From Nonomuraea cavernae (GTDB lineage Bacteria > Actinomycetota > Actinomycetes > Streptosporangiales > Streptosporangiaceae): a stretch of 64,000 nucleotides of DNA. The stretch is taken from NCBI RefSeq assembly GCF_014646355.1, contig NZ_BMNH01000005.1, positions 231,347 to 295,346 on the forward strand. Reading direction: 5' to 3'. This document shows positions 53,909 through 62,585 of this stretch, one piece after another. The notes below the pieces were generated by a model. It had not been told where the DNA came from. It saw only the letters and a list, made by a program, of their open reading frames with translations, and ran no database searches. A program made the translations under genes and the position numbers. Position 1 is the stretch's first letter, and every line of letters begins with the position of its first letter.

Positions 53909-54847
53909 ATGCGCTCTCGTCGTTCTGTGCTCGCGGTGCCCGGCAGCAACCCCCGCTTCCTGGAGAAGGCCCAGGGCCTGCCCGTCGACGAGGTCTTCCT
54001 CGACCTGGAGGACTCCGTCGCGCCGATGGCCAAGGAGGAGGCGCGCAAGAACGTCGTGACCGCGCTGCGCGAGGGCGACTGGACCGGCAAGACCCGCGTG
54101 GTCCGGGTCAACGACCTGTCCACGCAGTGGACCTACCGCGACGTGATCGAGGTCGTGGAGGGCGCGGGCGCGCACCTCGACTGCCTGATCCTGCCCAAGG
54201 TCCAGGACTCCACCGAGATCGTCTGGCTCGACACCCTGCTCACCCAGATCGAGCGGACGATGGGCTTCGAGGTCGGTCGCATCGGCATCGAGGCGCAGAT
54301 CGAGAACGCCCGCGGCCTGGTCAACGTCGACGCCATCGCCGGGGCGTCCCGCCGGATGGAGGCGTTGGTGTTCGGCCCCGCCGACTTCATGGCGTCGGTC
54401 AACATGCGGACCCTGGTCGTGGGGGAGCAGCCGCCCGGCTACACCGAGGGCGACGCCTACCACTACATCCTGATGCGGCTGCTCATGGCGGCCCGGATGC
54501 ACGACCTCCAGGTCGTCGACGGGCCCTACCTGCAGATCAAGGACGTCGACGGGTTCAGGCGGGTGGCCCGGCGAGCCGCGGCGCTCGGCTTCGACGGCAA
54601 GTGGGTGCTCCACCCGCTGCAGGTGGACGCGGCCAACGAGGTGTTCTCACCCGGCCAGGAGGACTACGACCACGCCGAGCTCATCCTTGAGGCGTACGAG
54701 TACTACACGACGGTGGAGAAGCGCGGCGCGGTCATGCTGGGCGACGAGATGATCGACGAGGCCTCGCGCAAGATGGCGCTCGTCATCGCGGCCAAGGGGC
54801 GGGCCGCCGGGCTGGCCCGCACCAGGACGTTCAGCCCCGAGGGTTAG
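53909..54847 (+). CDS. HpcH/HpaI (CitE)-family CoA-ester lyase
   Basis: 312 residues. TIM-barrel lyase with SVLAVPGSNPRFLEKA, VFLDLEDSVAPMAKEEARKN (metal-site Glu/Asp), LPKVQD, IEAQIENARG and VFGPADFMASV. Closest by eye to the L-malyl-/beta-methylmalyl-CoA lyase (Mcl) branch used in the ethylmalonyl-CoA pathway rather than citrate lyase beta. No other pathway genes are nearby. GTG at 53903 is an alternative start. Its stop overlaps that of the convergent membrane gene (TTAG). Confidence 0.85.
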   Translation: MRSRRSVLAVPGSNPRFLEKAQGLPVDEVFLDLEDSVAPMAKEEARKNVVTALREGDWTGKTRVVRVNDLSTQWTYRDVIEVVEGAGAHLDCLILPKVQDSTEIVWLDTLLTQIERTMGFEVGRIGIEAQIENARGLVNVDAIAGASRRMEALVFGPADFMASVNMRTLVVGEQPPGYTEGDAYHYILMRLLMAARMHDLQVVDGPYLQIKDVDGFRRVARRAAALGFDGKWVLHPLQVDAANEVFSPGQEDYDHAELILEAYEYYTTVEKRGAVMLGDEMIDEASRKMALVIAAKGRAAGLARTRTFSPEG

Positions 54848-55389
54848 ATCTTCAGCCCGATGGTGGTGAAGAACCAGAACGACGAGGTCAGCCAGAGCCC
54901 GACGAGCAGGGTGAACGTGAGCCCGCCCAGCACGGGCAGCGACCAGCCCGGCAGGCCGCGCTTGGGCAGGGCGAGCAGCTTGGCGGTCAGCACCCCGTAG
55001 AAGAAGCAGCCGAGCAGCGAGTGCGCGAGCACCCGGGGCACGTCGTACTGCAGGCCCAGGGCGTACAGACAGTGGAACGCGACGGGGATGGTGAGCAGGA
55101 AGGCCAGCCGGCCCGACCAGCGGTGTACGGCGGGCGGGATGGAGATCCCGAGCCTGCCCCACATCGACAGGGCGGAGACCACCTGGACGAACGCCAGCAC
55201 GAAGGCGCCAGTGGTCAGCCAGGCCTTCATCGGGAGCGCGGCGGAGAAGCCCGCGGGGCCCACCGCGAACCCGGTGGGCGTGTGCACCCTCCCGTAGACG
55301 CCGAGCGCGATCATCACCAGGCCGCCGGCCAGCAACGGCACGACCAGCGGGGTGAGGCTGTGAGAGGGCTGCCGCGTGGTGGTGGTCAT
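54844..55389 (-). CDS. DUF6529-type membrane protein, cytochrome b561-like helices
   Basis: 181 residues with five or so helices. Conserved-looking histidines in the middle helices (AVHRWSGRLAF, PVAFHCLYALG, RVLAHSLLGCFF) resemble heme-binding b561/ferric-reductase-like membrane domains; heme binding is inferred. Its ATG overlaps the stop of the secreted-protein gene upstream (ATGA), so the two are coupled and probably act together. Confidence 0.7.
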   Translation of the reverse strand: MTTTTRQPSHSLTPLVVPLLAGGLVMIALGVYGRVHTPTGFAVGPAGFSAALPMKAWLTTGAFVLAFVQVVSALSMWGRLGISIPPAVHRWSGRLAFLLTIPVAFHCLYALGLQYDVPRVLAHSLLGCFFYGVLTAKLLALPKRGLPGWSLPVLGGLTFTLLVGLWLTSSFWFFTTIGLKI

Positions 55390-56120
55390 CGCATCTCCTG
55401 GATGAAGCCGTCGACGTCCTTGGGGTAGAGGGTGGCCTGGTCGACGGTCACGGGGGCGGTGGGCTGCTCGCTGTTCAGCTCGGGCACGTCCAGTTGCCTC
55501 TCGTCCACGAAGGCGGTGCCCACCTGCGTGAAGCCGCCCTGCGGCCGGGCCAGCATGATCCAGCCCGCGCGGATCCTGGCACCTCTGACCTGCGCGGTCG
55601 CGCGGTAGAGGCCGGAGGGCTTCTTGACCGTCGGGGCGTCGAAGCTCCACTTCTTGCCGCCGACCTTCAGCCAGCCCTTGGCCTTGCCGCCGCCGAGCGT
55701 CGCCCCGGCCTCGGCGCCGCCGAAGCCTTCGAGGCCGACCTTGCCGGCCCCGGCGGTGCCCTTGAACCAGGCCTCCGTCCTGCCGTCACAGAAGTAGCCG
55801 ATGGCCTTGCCGCCGCGGATGGAGATCGCGATGAGGCCACCGTTGCCGGGGACGCGGCCCGCGTAGTCGATCTTCGTCGCGGTCGTCTCGGTGGGGGTGG
55901 GCTTGGCGCTCGCGGACGGCTCCCCGGCGGGCGGCGTCGCGTCGCCGCTGGTCGCGGGGTTCTCGGCGGGCTCGCCCGCGGTTTCGGGCGCGGTTTCGGG
56001 CGCGGTGCCGGTGGCGGCGGTGGGGTCCGCCGCGGGTGTCGCGGTGGTGCTGGCGACACCGAGCCCGGCGGCGAGCACGGCTCCGGCCGCCAGGGTGATG
56101 ACAGGTCCCAGCCTTGACAT
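55386..56120 (-). CDS. Secreted protein coupled to the DUF6529 gene
   Basis: 244 residues. Signal-like N-terminus (GPVITLAAGAVLAAGLGVAS), a Pro/Ala/Thr/Glu-rich linker to about residue 82, then a beta-rich domain starting IDYAGRVPGNGGLIAISIRG with one Cys in YFCDGRTEAWF. No enzyme motif recognised. It probably forms an envelope unit with the coupled membrane protein. Confidence 0.7.
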   Translation of the reverse strand: MSRLGPVITLAAGAVLAAGLGVASTTATPAADPTAATGTAPETAPETAGEPAENPATSGDATPPAGEPSASAKPTPTETTATKIDYAGRVPGNGGLIAISIRGGKAIGYFCDGRTEAWFKGTAGAGKVGLEGFGGAEAGATLGGGKAKGWLKVGGKKWSFDAPTVKKPSGLYRATAQVRGARIRAGWIMLARPQGGFTQVGTAFVDERQLDVPELNSEQPTAPVTVDQATLYPKDVDGFIQEMR

Positions 56121-56220
56121 TGGATTGCTCCCAGGGTCGAGATGTGTACCTCCCCGAGCATCCGCCCAAATGGCCGGGCCGTCTGTGAACTAATGCGCAT
56201 CAGGTGGACACAATGTAAAG

Positions 56221-57216
56221 ATGCAGGAGAACCCAGGACCCCAGTTTCCGTCCGGCCCTCGGCCGCCGGAAGGGCCCGCCTATCCCTATCCGCCGGCGCC
56301 GCGGCCCACGCCCTGGTTCCTGCCGATCCCGCGCGGCGCCAGGTACGACCAGCTCGCCCGGACTCCTGACACCCGCCTGTGGCGGCAGATCGTCGGCACG
56401 ATCATCCTGGCCGGCGGGTTCCTGCTGATCGGTGTGTTCGTGGTGTTCGGGGGAGTGGTGGTCGCGACGCTCCTGGGCGTCTCCTCGCCGATGCGGCCCG
56501 GCAGCTACTTCGGCGATCCGGTCTTCGAGCTGGTGGTGTTGCTGCTGTCGATCGCGCTCGTCCTGCCGCTGGTCTTCGGTACGGTCGCGCTGGTGCAGCG
56601 GCGCCGGCCCGGGACTCTGTCCTCGGTCGCCGGGCGGCTGAGATGGGCGTGGGTGCTGCGCTTCGCCGCGCTGGGGGTGCTGGCCCTCGCGCTCGGGCAG
56701 ACGGCGCAGGTGATCGCGCTCAGCCTGACGGGAGCGGAGACCTCCGACTTGTTCGGGTGGGTCGGCTGGGGCGCCTTCCTGCCCGCGCTCGTCGCCATGG
56801 TGCTGCTGGTGCCGGTCCAGGCGGCGGCCGAGGAGTATCTCTTCCGTGGCTGGGTGTTGCAGGCGTTCGGGGCGCATCTGCGCAATCCGGCATGGGGGAT
56901 CCTGATCGGGGCCGGGATCTTCGCGTCGTTGCACGGATACACGTGGGTGGGGCTGATCGACGTGTTCAGCTTCGGGGTGGTCATGGGGTGGCTCGCGGTG
57001 CGGACCGGGGGGCTGGAGGCCGCGATCGGGCTGCACGTGGTCAACAACATGGTGGCCTTCGGGCTCAGCGCGGCCGCCGGCAGGCTGGAGGAGGCGTTGC
57101 AGCAGGGGGAGGTGCCGTGGCAGTCGCTGGTGGGGACCGTGGTGCAGCTGGGCGTCTTCACGGTTGGGGTGCTCTATCTGGCCAAAAAACGGTCGATCGG
57201 CACTATTTCCGGATAA
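56221..57216 (+). CDS. CPBP-family intramembrane metalloprotease
   Basis: 331 residues. A proline-rich cytoplasmic N-terminus (1-45), then eight or so helices. Abi/CAAX motifs: AAEEYLFRGWV (EExxxR), FASLHGYTW and GLHVVNNM, forming the glutamate/histidine metal site. Prokaryotic members cleave prenylated or membrane peptides, or give bacteriocin self-immunity; the substrate here is unknown. Confidence 0.85.
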   Translation: MQENPGPQFPSGPRPPEGPAYPYPPAPRPTPWFLPIPRGARYDQLARTPDTRLWRQIVGTIILAGGFLLIGVFVVFGGVVVATLLGVSSPMRPGSYFGDPVFELVVLLLSIALVLPLVFGTVALVQRRRPGTLSSVAGRLRWAWVLRFAALGVLALALGQTAQVIALSLTGAETSDLFGWVGWGAFLPALVAMVLLVPVQAAAEEYLFRGWVLQAFGAHLRNPAWGILIGAGIFASLHGYTWVGLIDVFSFGVVMGWLAVRTGGLEAAIGLHVVNNMVAFGLSAAAGRLEEALQQGEVPWQSLVGTVVQLGVFTVGVLYLAKKRSIGTISG

Positions 57217-57294
57217 ACGGTGCCAGGGTCCCGGGAATCTCGCTAGAGAGGTCTCGCCATTCCGGCTCAGGCATGCTGATCTGGATCCTGTGGG

Positions 57295-57495
57295 GTGGCG
57301 AGGATGGCGGAGGTGATCATCTCTGTTCGACGGGGTACGAGTAGACACGTGCCGATATTCCATGCTGTTGGTGCATGGAGCCTGAAACAGGCACATCAAC
57401 TGAACGAGCACCCCTGGAACGGTCCCAGCGGCCTTCGGGAGGGCTCGGTCATTGCCCGGTTGACCAGGTTGGACCCGCTCGACAAGCGCGACTAG
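57295..57495 (+). CDS. Possible small hypothetical protein
   Basis: 66 residues from GTG 57295 (or 63 from ATG 57304), ending 12 bp before the propeller gene start. Its composition is less GC-biased than its neighbours and no family was recognised. It may be a real short gene or simply leader sequence. Confidence 0.3.
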   Translation: MARMAEVIISVRRGTSRHVPIFHAVGAWSLKQAHQLNEHPWNGPSGLREGSVIARLTRLDPLDKRD

Positions 57496-57507
57496 GAGGT
57501 GCGCCGC

Positions 57508-60500
57508 GTGGCCTCCGGCCCCAGCGACCCGCCACGGCGACTGCCGGATGACGACGACCCGCGTTCCGAAGGCACACCCGCCTCGGAGCCGCACGGCCAG
57601 GGCGCGTCGCCGTCTCCTCACGAGCCCCGGATCCGGCACTCGCCGCCCGGGCCCACCGACGACCGGGCCAGAGGCTTACCCCTGGCCTCTCCCTGGGGTC
57701 TGCCGCCCTTCTCCTCGCCCACTCCGGACGATGACGAGCCCGCGGAACCTCCGAGAGGACGCAGGCCGTACAGCTCGCCGACGGCCGAACCCGAGACCGA
57801 GCAGCGGCGCCACCCCCGGCGCCAGGTGAACCGCCCCGACAAACTGGTCGCCTCCGGCCCACCCCGCCCCCCATCGGAGACATCGCGTACGGATCACCCC
57901 CCATCCGAGCATCCCGACGCCGCCCACACCGACGATGATCAGTCCGAGGCCCGTCAGCCGGACGCCGTCAGGCCGTACATCGATCGGCCGAGACCCGAGT
58001 CCATCAGCCTCCCTCCCGGCGTGGTGCCGCGATCCTGGTTCGAGCCGGGCGCCGAAAAGGCGGGACAGGAGCCCGATCCGGCACCCCGCCCCGACGTCGA
58101 TGACCCCGTGCGCTCCGGGGCCGGAGAGCACGGCGAGGAGGCCGTACGTCCTGCCGCTGAGCCCGAGCACGTCGCCGGGGAGGACCGGCACGGCGAGGAC
58201 CAGCACGGGGAGGACCGGCACGGCGAGGACCAGCACGGGGAGGACCAGCACGGGGAGGACCGGCACGGCGAGGACCGGCACAGCGAGGAGCAGGACGGCG
58301 AGGATCAGGCTGTCCGGCGGGTGGGGCGGCCACCGGGCGGACGGCCCACGCGGCCGGACCTGCTGGTCGCCACGGGCCCGACCCGCTCCGGGACCAGCGG
58401 CAGGCATCACCGAGGCCCGGCCCCGGCGGCGGTCCGACGGGCGAGCCCCGTGGGCCGGCGTCGGCGCGGCGCGGCGCCGTTCGCCATCGTGCTGGCCCTG
58501 GCGCTGGTCGTCGCGGGAGGCGTGCTGGTCTGGCGGTGGACCACTCCCGAGGAGGCCGGGCTGCGGCTGGAGGCGGGCACCGGCCAGTCCGGCGACGACC
58601 TGTTCACGGTCCCGTCGGCCGGCGACGGCTCCGTACAGATGCTCAACGACATGACCTCGGTGGGCCGCGCCGTGGTGGCCGTGGGCAGCGACACGACGAG
58701 CCCGACGCCGCGCCCGCTGTTCCTGTTCTCGCCGGACAACGGCAGGACGTGGCAGCTGGGCCAGGTCACGGGCGCGACCACGCCCACCGTCCAGCGGGTG
58801 GTGGGAGGCGAAGGGCTCTGGCTGGCCAGCGGCGGCGACGGCCAGGGCGGCGAGCGCGGGCTGTGGACGAGCGCCGACGGGTTCAGCTGGACGGCCGTGG
58901 AGCAGGCCGGGCTTTCGGCGTTCCGCGCCGGTGACCTGATCGCCGACATCGCCAGGACCCGGTCCGGGTTCGTGGCGGTGGGACGTACGACGCTGGAGGA
59001 CGGCGGGACCGGCCCGGCGGCGTGGCAGTCGGCGGACGGGCGCTCCTGGCAGCGGGTGGAGACACGCGGGCTGGACGTGCGGGAGCTGAAGGCGGTCGTG
59101 GCCAGGGGCGACACGGCGATCGCGGTGGCGCGGCCCGCCGATGGCGCCGGCTCGCGCGTCGTCCGGTCGGGCGACGGCGGTCGCACCTGGCAGGCGACCG
59201 GCTTCCAACTGCCCGAGGCGGCCCCGCGGCTCGGAACGCTGGCCGTGCTGGCCAAGCAGTTCGTGCTGGTGCCGACCCGCCAGCGTACGGTCAGCGGCGA
59301 GGTGCGCGTCTACTGTTCGCCGACGGGCGCGCAGTGGTCGCTGTGCGGCTCGATCGGCGGGCTCGGCGGTGAGAGCCCCGGCATCGAGTCGGTGATCAGC
59401 CACCAGGGCGGCATCGCGGCGGTCCACCAGGTCAACCTCGGCCGATACGCGGTGCTGACCAGCACCGACGGCCGCGCCTGGAAAAAGAGCGCCGACCTCG
59501 GCGACCTGTCAGGGGCGACGCTGCGCGGCTTCACGATCACGGAGTCGGGCACCCTGTTCGCGGGCGGCGACCGGGCGGCGGCGGACGTGGACAACCAGCT
59601 CGTCCTGATGGCCGCCCCCGCGCGCGGCGGCGTCTCCCAGGTGGGGCTGGCGGGCGTCGACGGCCTGTCGAGGATGGCGAGGGAGACCAACGGGCTGGCG
59701 CACCACGACGGCAGGTACGTCGCGGTCGGCTCCGCCTCGGGCGACGCGGGCATCTGGACCAGTCTCAACTGGCAGAGCTGGACCTCGATGAGCCTCGGCG
59801 GTCCGCGTCAGCAGACCCTCGACGACGTCGCGTACGGCCGCCGCGGCTGGCTGGCGGCGGGCAGCACGCAGACGGGCATCGGCGTCACCGAGCCGCTCCT
59901 GGTCTCCTCCTCGGACGGCCGCACCTGGAAGCGGGTGGCCTCGTCCGGCGACCTCGCCCTGCCGAAGGACCATCCCCACCTCGGCGTCCGCGTGGTCGCC
60001 GCCGGCCCGGAGGGCTACGTGCTGGCCGGCGAGGACAGAGACTCCTCCGGCCCGGCGGCCGCCCTGTGGTTCACCCCTGACCTGCGGAAGTTCACCCGGT
60101 CGAGAAAGCTGCCGCAGGGCGGTTCCGGCGCCCGGATCCACGACCTGGCGGCCACGGGCTCGGGATACGTCGCGGTGGGCGGCGCCGGCTCGGGCGACCA
60201 GGAGAACGGCGTCGTGTGGGTGTCGGAGGACGGCGTCAACTGGAAGGCCCGCAAGCGGGTCGCGCCGCCCGGCGCCACCGGCGCGGGCCTGCGCCAGGTG
60301 GCGGCGTACCAGGACCGGCTCGTCGCCATCGGGTCGGCGGTGGAGCGTGGGTCGCGGCGGGTGTTCTCCGCGGTCTCGGACGACGACGGCGTCACCTGGC
60401 GCACGGCCTGGCTCCCCGCGGACGGGGCGGCGGCCGTCTACGACCTCGCCTCCGCCGACCAGGGGCTCGTCGCGGTCGGCTGGCACGGCTCCCCGGACAA

Positions 60501-60705
60501 CGGTGACAGCGCGGCCTGGATCTCGCAGGACGGCCTCACCTGGAACCGTTCGGACCTGACGAAGGACCGCCTGGCGGGCCCCGGCATGCAGTGGCTGGCG
60601 GCGGTCACGGTGGCGGGCTCGGAGGTCGTCGCCCTGGGCCGGAGCACGACCTACAGCGCCGACCACCTGATCCTGTGGACCTCCACCCTGACCTCCAGCC
60701 GCTGA
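57508..60705 (+). CDS. Large membrane-anchored Asp-box (BNR-like) beta-propeller protein
   Basis: 1065 residues from GTG 57508 (AGGAGG eight bases upstream). The first 320 residues are disordered and cytoplasmic, including an uninterrupted run of GED(R/Q)H pentapeptides at about 230-268. A transmembrane helix follows (FAIVLALALVVAGGVLVW). The outside portion (350-1065) has at least eight Asp-box-like units: SADGRSWQRV, SGDGGRTWQAT, STDGRAWKK, SSDGRTWKRV, SEDGVNWKAR, SDDDGVTWRT, SQDGLTWNR. This indicates one or two beta-propellers of sialidase/sortilin type. No sialidase catalytic set was seen, so a binding or sensing role is more likely. Confidence 0.8.
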   Translation: MASGPSDPPRRLPDDDDPRSEGTPASEPHGQGASPSPHEPRIRHSPPGPTDDRARGLPLASPWGLPPFSSPTPDDDEPAEPPRGRRPYSSPTAEPETEQRRHPRRQVNRPDKLVASGPPRPPSETSRTDHPPSEHPDAAHTDDDQSEARQPDAVRPYIDRPRPESISLPPGVVPRSWFEPGAEKAGQEPDPAPRPDVDDPVRSGAGEHGEEAVRPAAEPEHVAGEDRHGEDQHGEDRHGEDQHGEDQHGEDRHGEDRHSEEQDGEDQAVRRVGRPPGGRPTRPDLLVATGPTRSGTSGRHHRGPAPAAVRRASPVGRRRRGAAPFAIVLALALVVAGGVLVWRWTTPEEAGLRLEAGTGQSGDDLFTVPSAGDGSVQMLNDMTSVGRAVVAVGSDTTSPTPRPLFLFSPDNGRTWQLGQVTGATTPTVQRVVGGEGLWLASGGDGQGGERGLWTSADGFSWTAVEQAGLSAFRAGDLIADIARTRSGFVAVGRTTLEDGGTGPAAWQSADGRSWQRVETRGLDVRELKAVVARGDTAIAVARPADGAGSRVVRSGDGGRTWQATGFQLPEAAPRLGTLAVLAKQFVLVPTRQRTVSGEVRVYCSPTGAQWSLCGSIGGLGGESPGIESVISHQGGIAAVHQVNLGRYAVLTSTDGRAWKKSADLGDLSGATLRGFTITESGTLFAGGDRAAADVDNQLVLMAAPARGGVSQVGLAGVDGLSRMARETNGLAHHDGRYVAVGSASGDAGIWTSLNWQSWTSMSLGGPRQQTLDDVAYGRRGWLAAGSTQTGIGVTEPLLVSSSDGRTWKRVASSGDLALPKDHPHLGVRVVAAGPEGYVLAGEDRDSSGPAAALWFTPDLRKFTRSRKLPQGGSGARIHDLAATGSGYVAVGGAGSGDQENGVVWVSEDGVNWKARKRVAPPGATGAGLRQVAAYQDRLVAIGSAVERGSRRVFSAVSDDDGVTWRTAWLPADGAAAVYDLASADQGLVAVGWHGSPDNGDSAAWISQDGLTWNRSDLTKDRLAGPGMQWLAAVTVAGSEVVALGRSTTYSADHLILWTSTLTSSR

Positions 60706-60712
60706 CGGCGGG

Positions 60713-61111
60713 TCACCGGAGAGGGAGCACGCCCCACTCCGTCAGGTCGCCCACGAGACCATCGGTGAGCGGGAGCCGGGCCAGGTCGTCGGACGTGCAC
60801 CAGCGCGCGTCCGCGGCGTCGTCTCCGGCGGTGAGCGCGCCGCCCGTCACGGTGGCGTGGTAGTCGCGGATCTCGTACGTCACCCCGCCCGGCCCCGGAC
60901 GTTCGACCGTGCCGGCGAGGGAGCCCACCGCGACCCGCAGGCCGGTCTCCTCCAGGATCTCGCGCTCCACGGCGGCCCGGTCGGTCTCCTGGGGCTCCAC
61001 CCGGCCGCCGGGCACCGACCAGAGGCCCTCACCCGGTGGGCGGCCGCGTCGGACGAGCAGGAGCCTGCTGGAGCCGTCGACGACGATGGCGCCGACACAA
61101 TTTACCCGCAC
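60713..61111 (-). CDS. Nudix hydrolase
   Basis: 132 residues with an exact Nudix box: GRVEPQETDRAAVEREILEE followed by TGL. Hydrolyses a nucleoside-diphosphate-linked substrate, possibly an oxidised nucleotide (MutT-like). GTG at 61111; the longer upstream frame overlaps the divergent DUF6758 gene and is rejected. Confidence 0.88.
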   Translation of the reverse strand: MRVNCVGAIVVDGSSRLLLVRRGRPPGEGLWSVPGGRVEPQETDRAAVEREILEETGLRVAVGSLAGTVERPGPGGVTYEIRDYHATVTGGALTAGDDAADARWCTSDDLARLPLTDGLVGDLTEWGVLPLR

Positions 61112-61185
61112 ATGGTCAAGATTACGACGAGACAACGAGATGTGGCCTTGACGGGTCCATATTCCAGGAAGCACCGTGGGTAGCT

Positions 61186-61812
61186 GTGAGAGCGGCTCCG
61201 ACGTGTCCCCGTTGCTTTGGCCCGCTTCATGGGCCGAATGTCTGGTCGAGTGCATGGCGTTGTGACACGCATGGTGATGTCGTGCCCTACCGGCCGCCCT
61301 GGCCGCCGTCCGCGGCGGCCGTGGAGGCGCTGCGCAAGAGCGCGGTGGTGCCCGTCTGGCTGCCGTGGCCGTTGCCCACCGGCTGGCTGGTGACCGGATT
61401 CTCCGAGGCGGGCGACGAGCGCACCGGAGCGGTCGCCACCGTGGTCGCGCTGTGCGGGCCGTCGATCAGCGCCGGCCCCGCCGACCTGCTCATCATCGCC
61501 GAGGAGCCCGGCGTCGGGCTGGGAGCGGCGTTCGCGGGGGTGGACGGGCCCGATCCCGGTGAGGGGTTCGACTCGGGGCCGCCGAACGCCAAGATCGGAG
61601 TCCTGGGCCACCCCAGCCCGCTGTGGTGCGTCGAGGGCGCGCCCGACCGGGCCGTCTACGCGGGCGAGGCGCTGGGCAACTGGCTGTGGGCGATCGCCTG
61701 GCCCGCCGAGGCCGGCTGCCTCATCGCGCTCAGCGAGCTCGATCTGCTGGACCTGCGCGAGCTCGAGCTCGACCTGCCTTTCGGGGCGTTCTCGCCGAAA
61801 CTCGAGGACTAA
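61186..61812 (+). CDS. DUF6758 zinc-ribbon protein
   Basis: 208 residues from GTG 61186. An N-terminal zinc ribbon (CPRCFGPL ... WRCDTHGD) is followed by a conserved domain with VPVWLPWPLPTGWLVTG, GVGLGAAFAGVDGPDPGEGF and LWAIAWPAEAG, seen in many actinobacteria. Function unknown. It lies 62 bp before the MBL-fold gene in the same direction. Confidence 0.78.
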   Translation: MRAAPTCPRCFGPLHGPNVWSSAWRCDTHGDVVPYRPPWPPSAAAVEALRKSAVVPVWLPWPLPTGWLVTGFSEAGDERTGAVATVVALCGPSISAGPADLLIIAEEPGVGLGAAFAGVDGPDPGEGFDSGPPNAKIGVLGHPSPLWCVEGAPDRAVYAGEALGNWLWAIAWPAEAGCLIALSELDLLDLRELELDLPFGAFSPKLED

Positions 61813-61874
61813 CCGGTACGACTCATCCGCAACGCGATTCGCACGGCCATGGAGACGGGCTAGAGTTCGGAGGC

Positions 61875-62585
61875 GTGACAGCGCGTATCGAACGAGTGGT
61901 GACCGAGGGCACCGTCGACATCGACGGCACCGAGTACAAGGTCGAGAACAACACCTGGATCCTGGGCGACGACGACGAGGTGATCGTCATCGACCCGGCG
62001 CGAGACGCCGAGAAGATCCTGGAGCAGGTCGGTGAGCGAGAGGTGCTCGCCGTCATCTGCACACACGGCCTGCCCGACCATGTGGGCGCGGCCATCGAGG
62101 TGGCCAGCAGGGACGAGGCGGTGGTCGCCCTGCACCCCAAGGACAAGCCGCTCTGGCGGGAGACCTGGTCGGAGACCTGGCCCGACATCGACATGGAGGA
62201 CGACGGCATCTTCGGCGTGGCCGACGTGCAGCTCGACGTCATGGAGACGCCTGGCATCACGCCCGGCGGCGTCTCGCTCTACTGCGAGGGGCTCAGCGCC
62301 GTGTTCACCGGCAAGTCGCTCCAGGCCGACGGCCCCGGCAAGATCGGCGGCGAGTATCCCGCGCTGCCCGACCAGCTCACCTCGATCGGCGGCCGCCTCT
62401 TCACGCTGCCCACCGACACCCGGGTGCTGGCCGCGCATGGCGAGGAGGTCACCGTCGGCGACCTGGAGCCCCACTTCGACGGCTGGGTCTCCGGCTCGCT
62501 CACCCGCACCGAGACCGAGGACGAGGGGCCGCTCACCGACGGCACCAGGGTCGCGGGCATCAGGATCACGCCGGGCGACGACTAG
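61875..62585 (+). CDS. Metallo-beta-lactamase-fold protein lacking key metal ligands
   Basis: 236 residues. The overall MBL hydrolase layout is clear (VIVIDPARDAEKIL, CTHGLPDHVGAA, TPGITPGGVSLYC, VFTGKSLQADGPG, AAHGEE). The HxHxDH motif reads HGLPDH (second His to Leu66), the TPGH His is Ile128, and the bridging Asp of TGD is Lys147. Only His64, Asp68, His69 and His188 remain. It should not hold a normal two-metal site and may be a binding or regulatory pseudoenzyme. It directly abuts the RecB-like nuclease gene. Confidence 0.82.
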   Translation: MTARIERVVTEGTVDIDGTEYKVENNTWILGDDDEVIVIDPARDAEKILEQVGEREVLAVICTHGLPDHVGAAIEVASRDEAVVALHPKDKPLWRETWSETWPDIDMEDDGIFGVADVQLDVMETPGITPGGVSLYCEGLSAVFTGKSLQADGPGKIGGEYPALPDQLTSIGGRLFTLPTDTRVLAAHGEEVTVGDLEPHFDGWVSGSLTRTETEDEGPLTDGTRVAGIRITPGDD

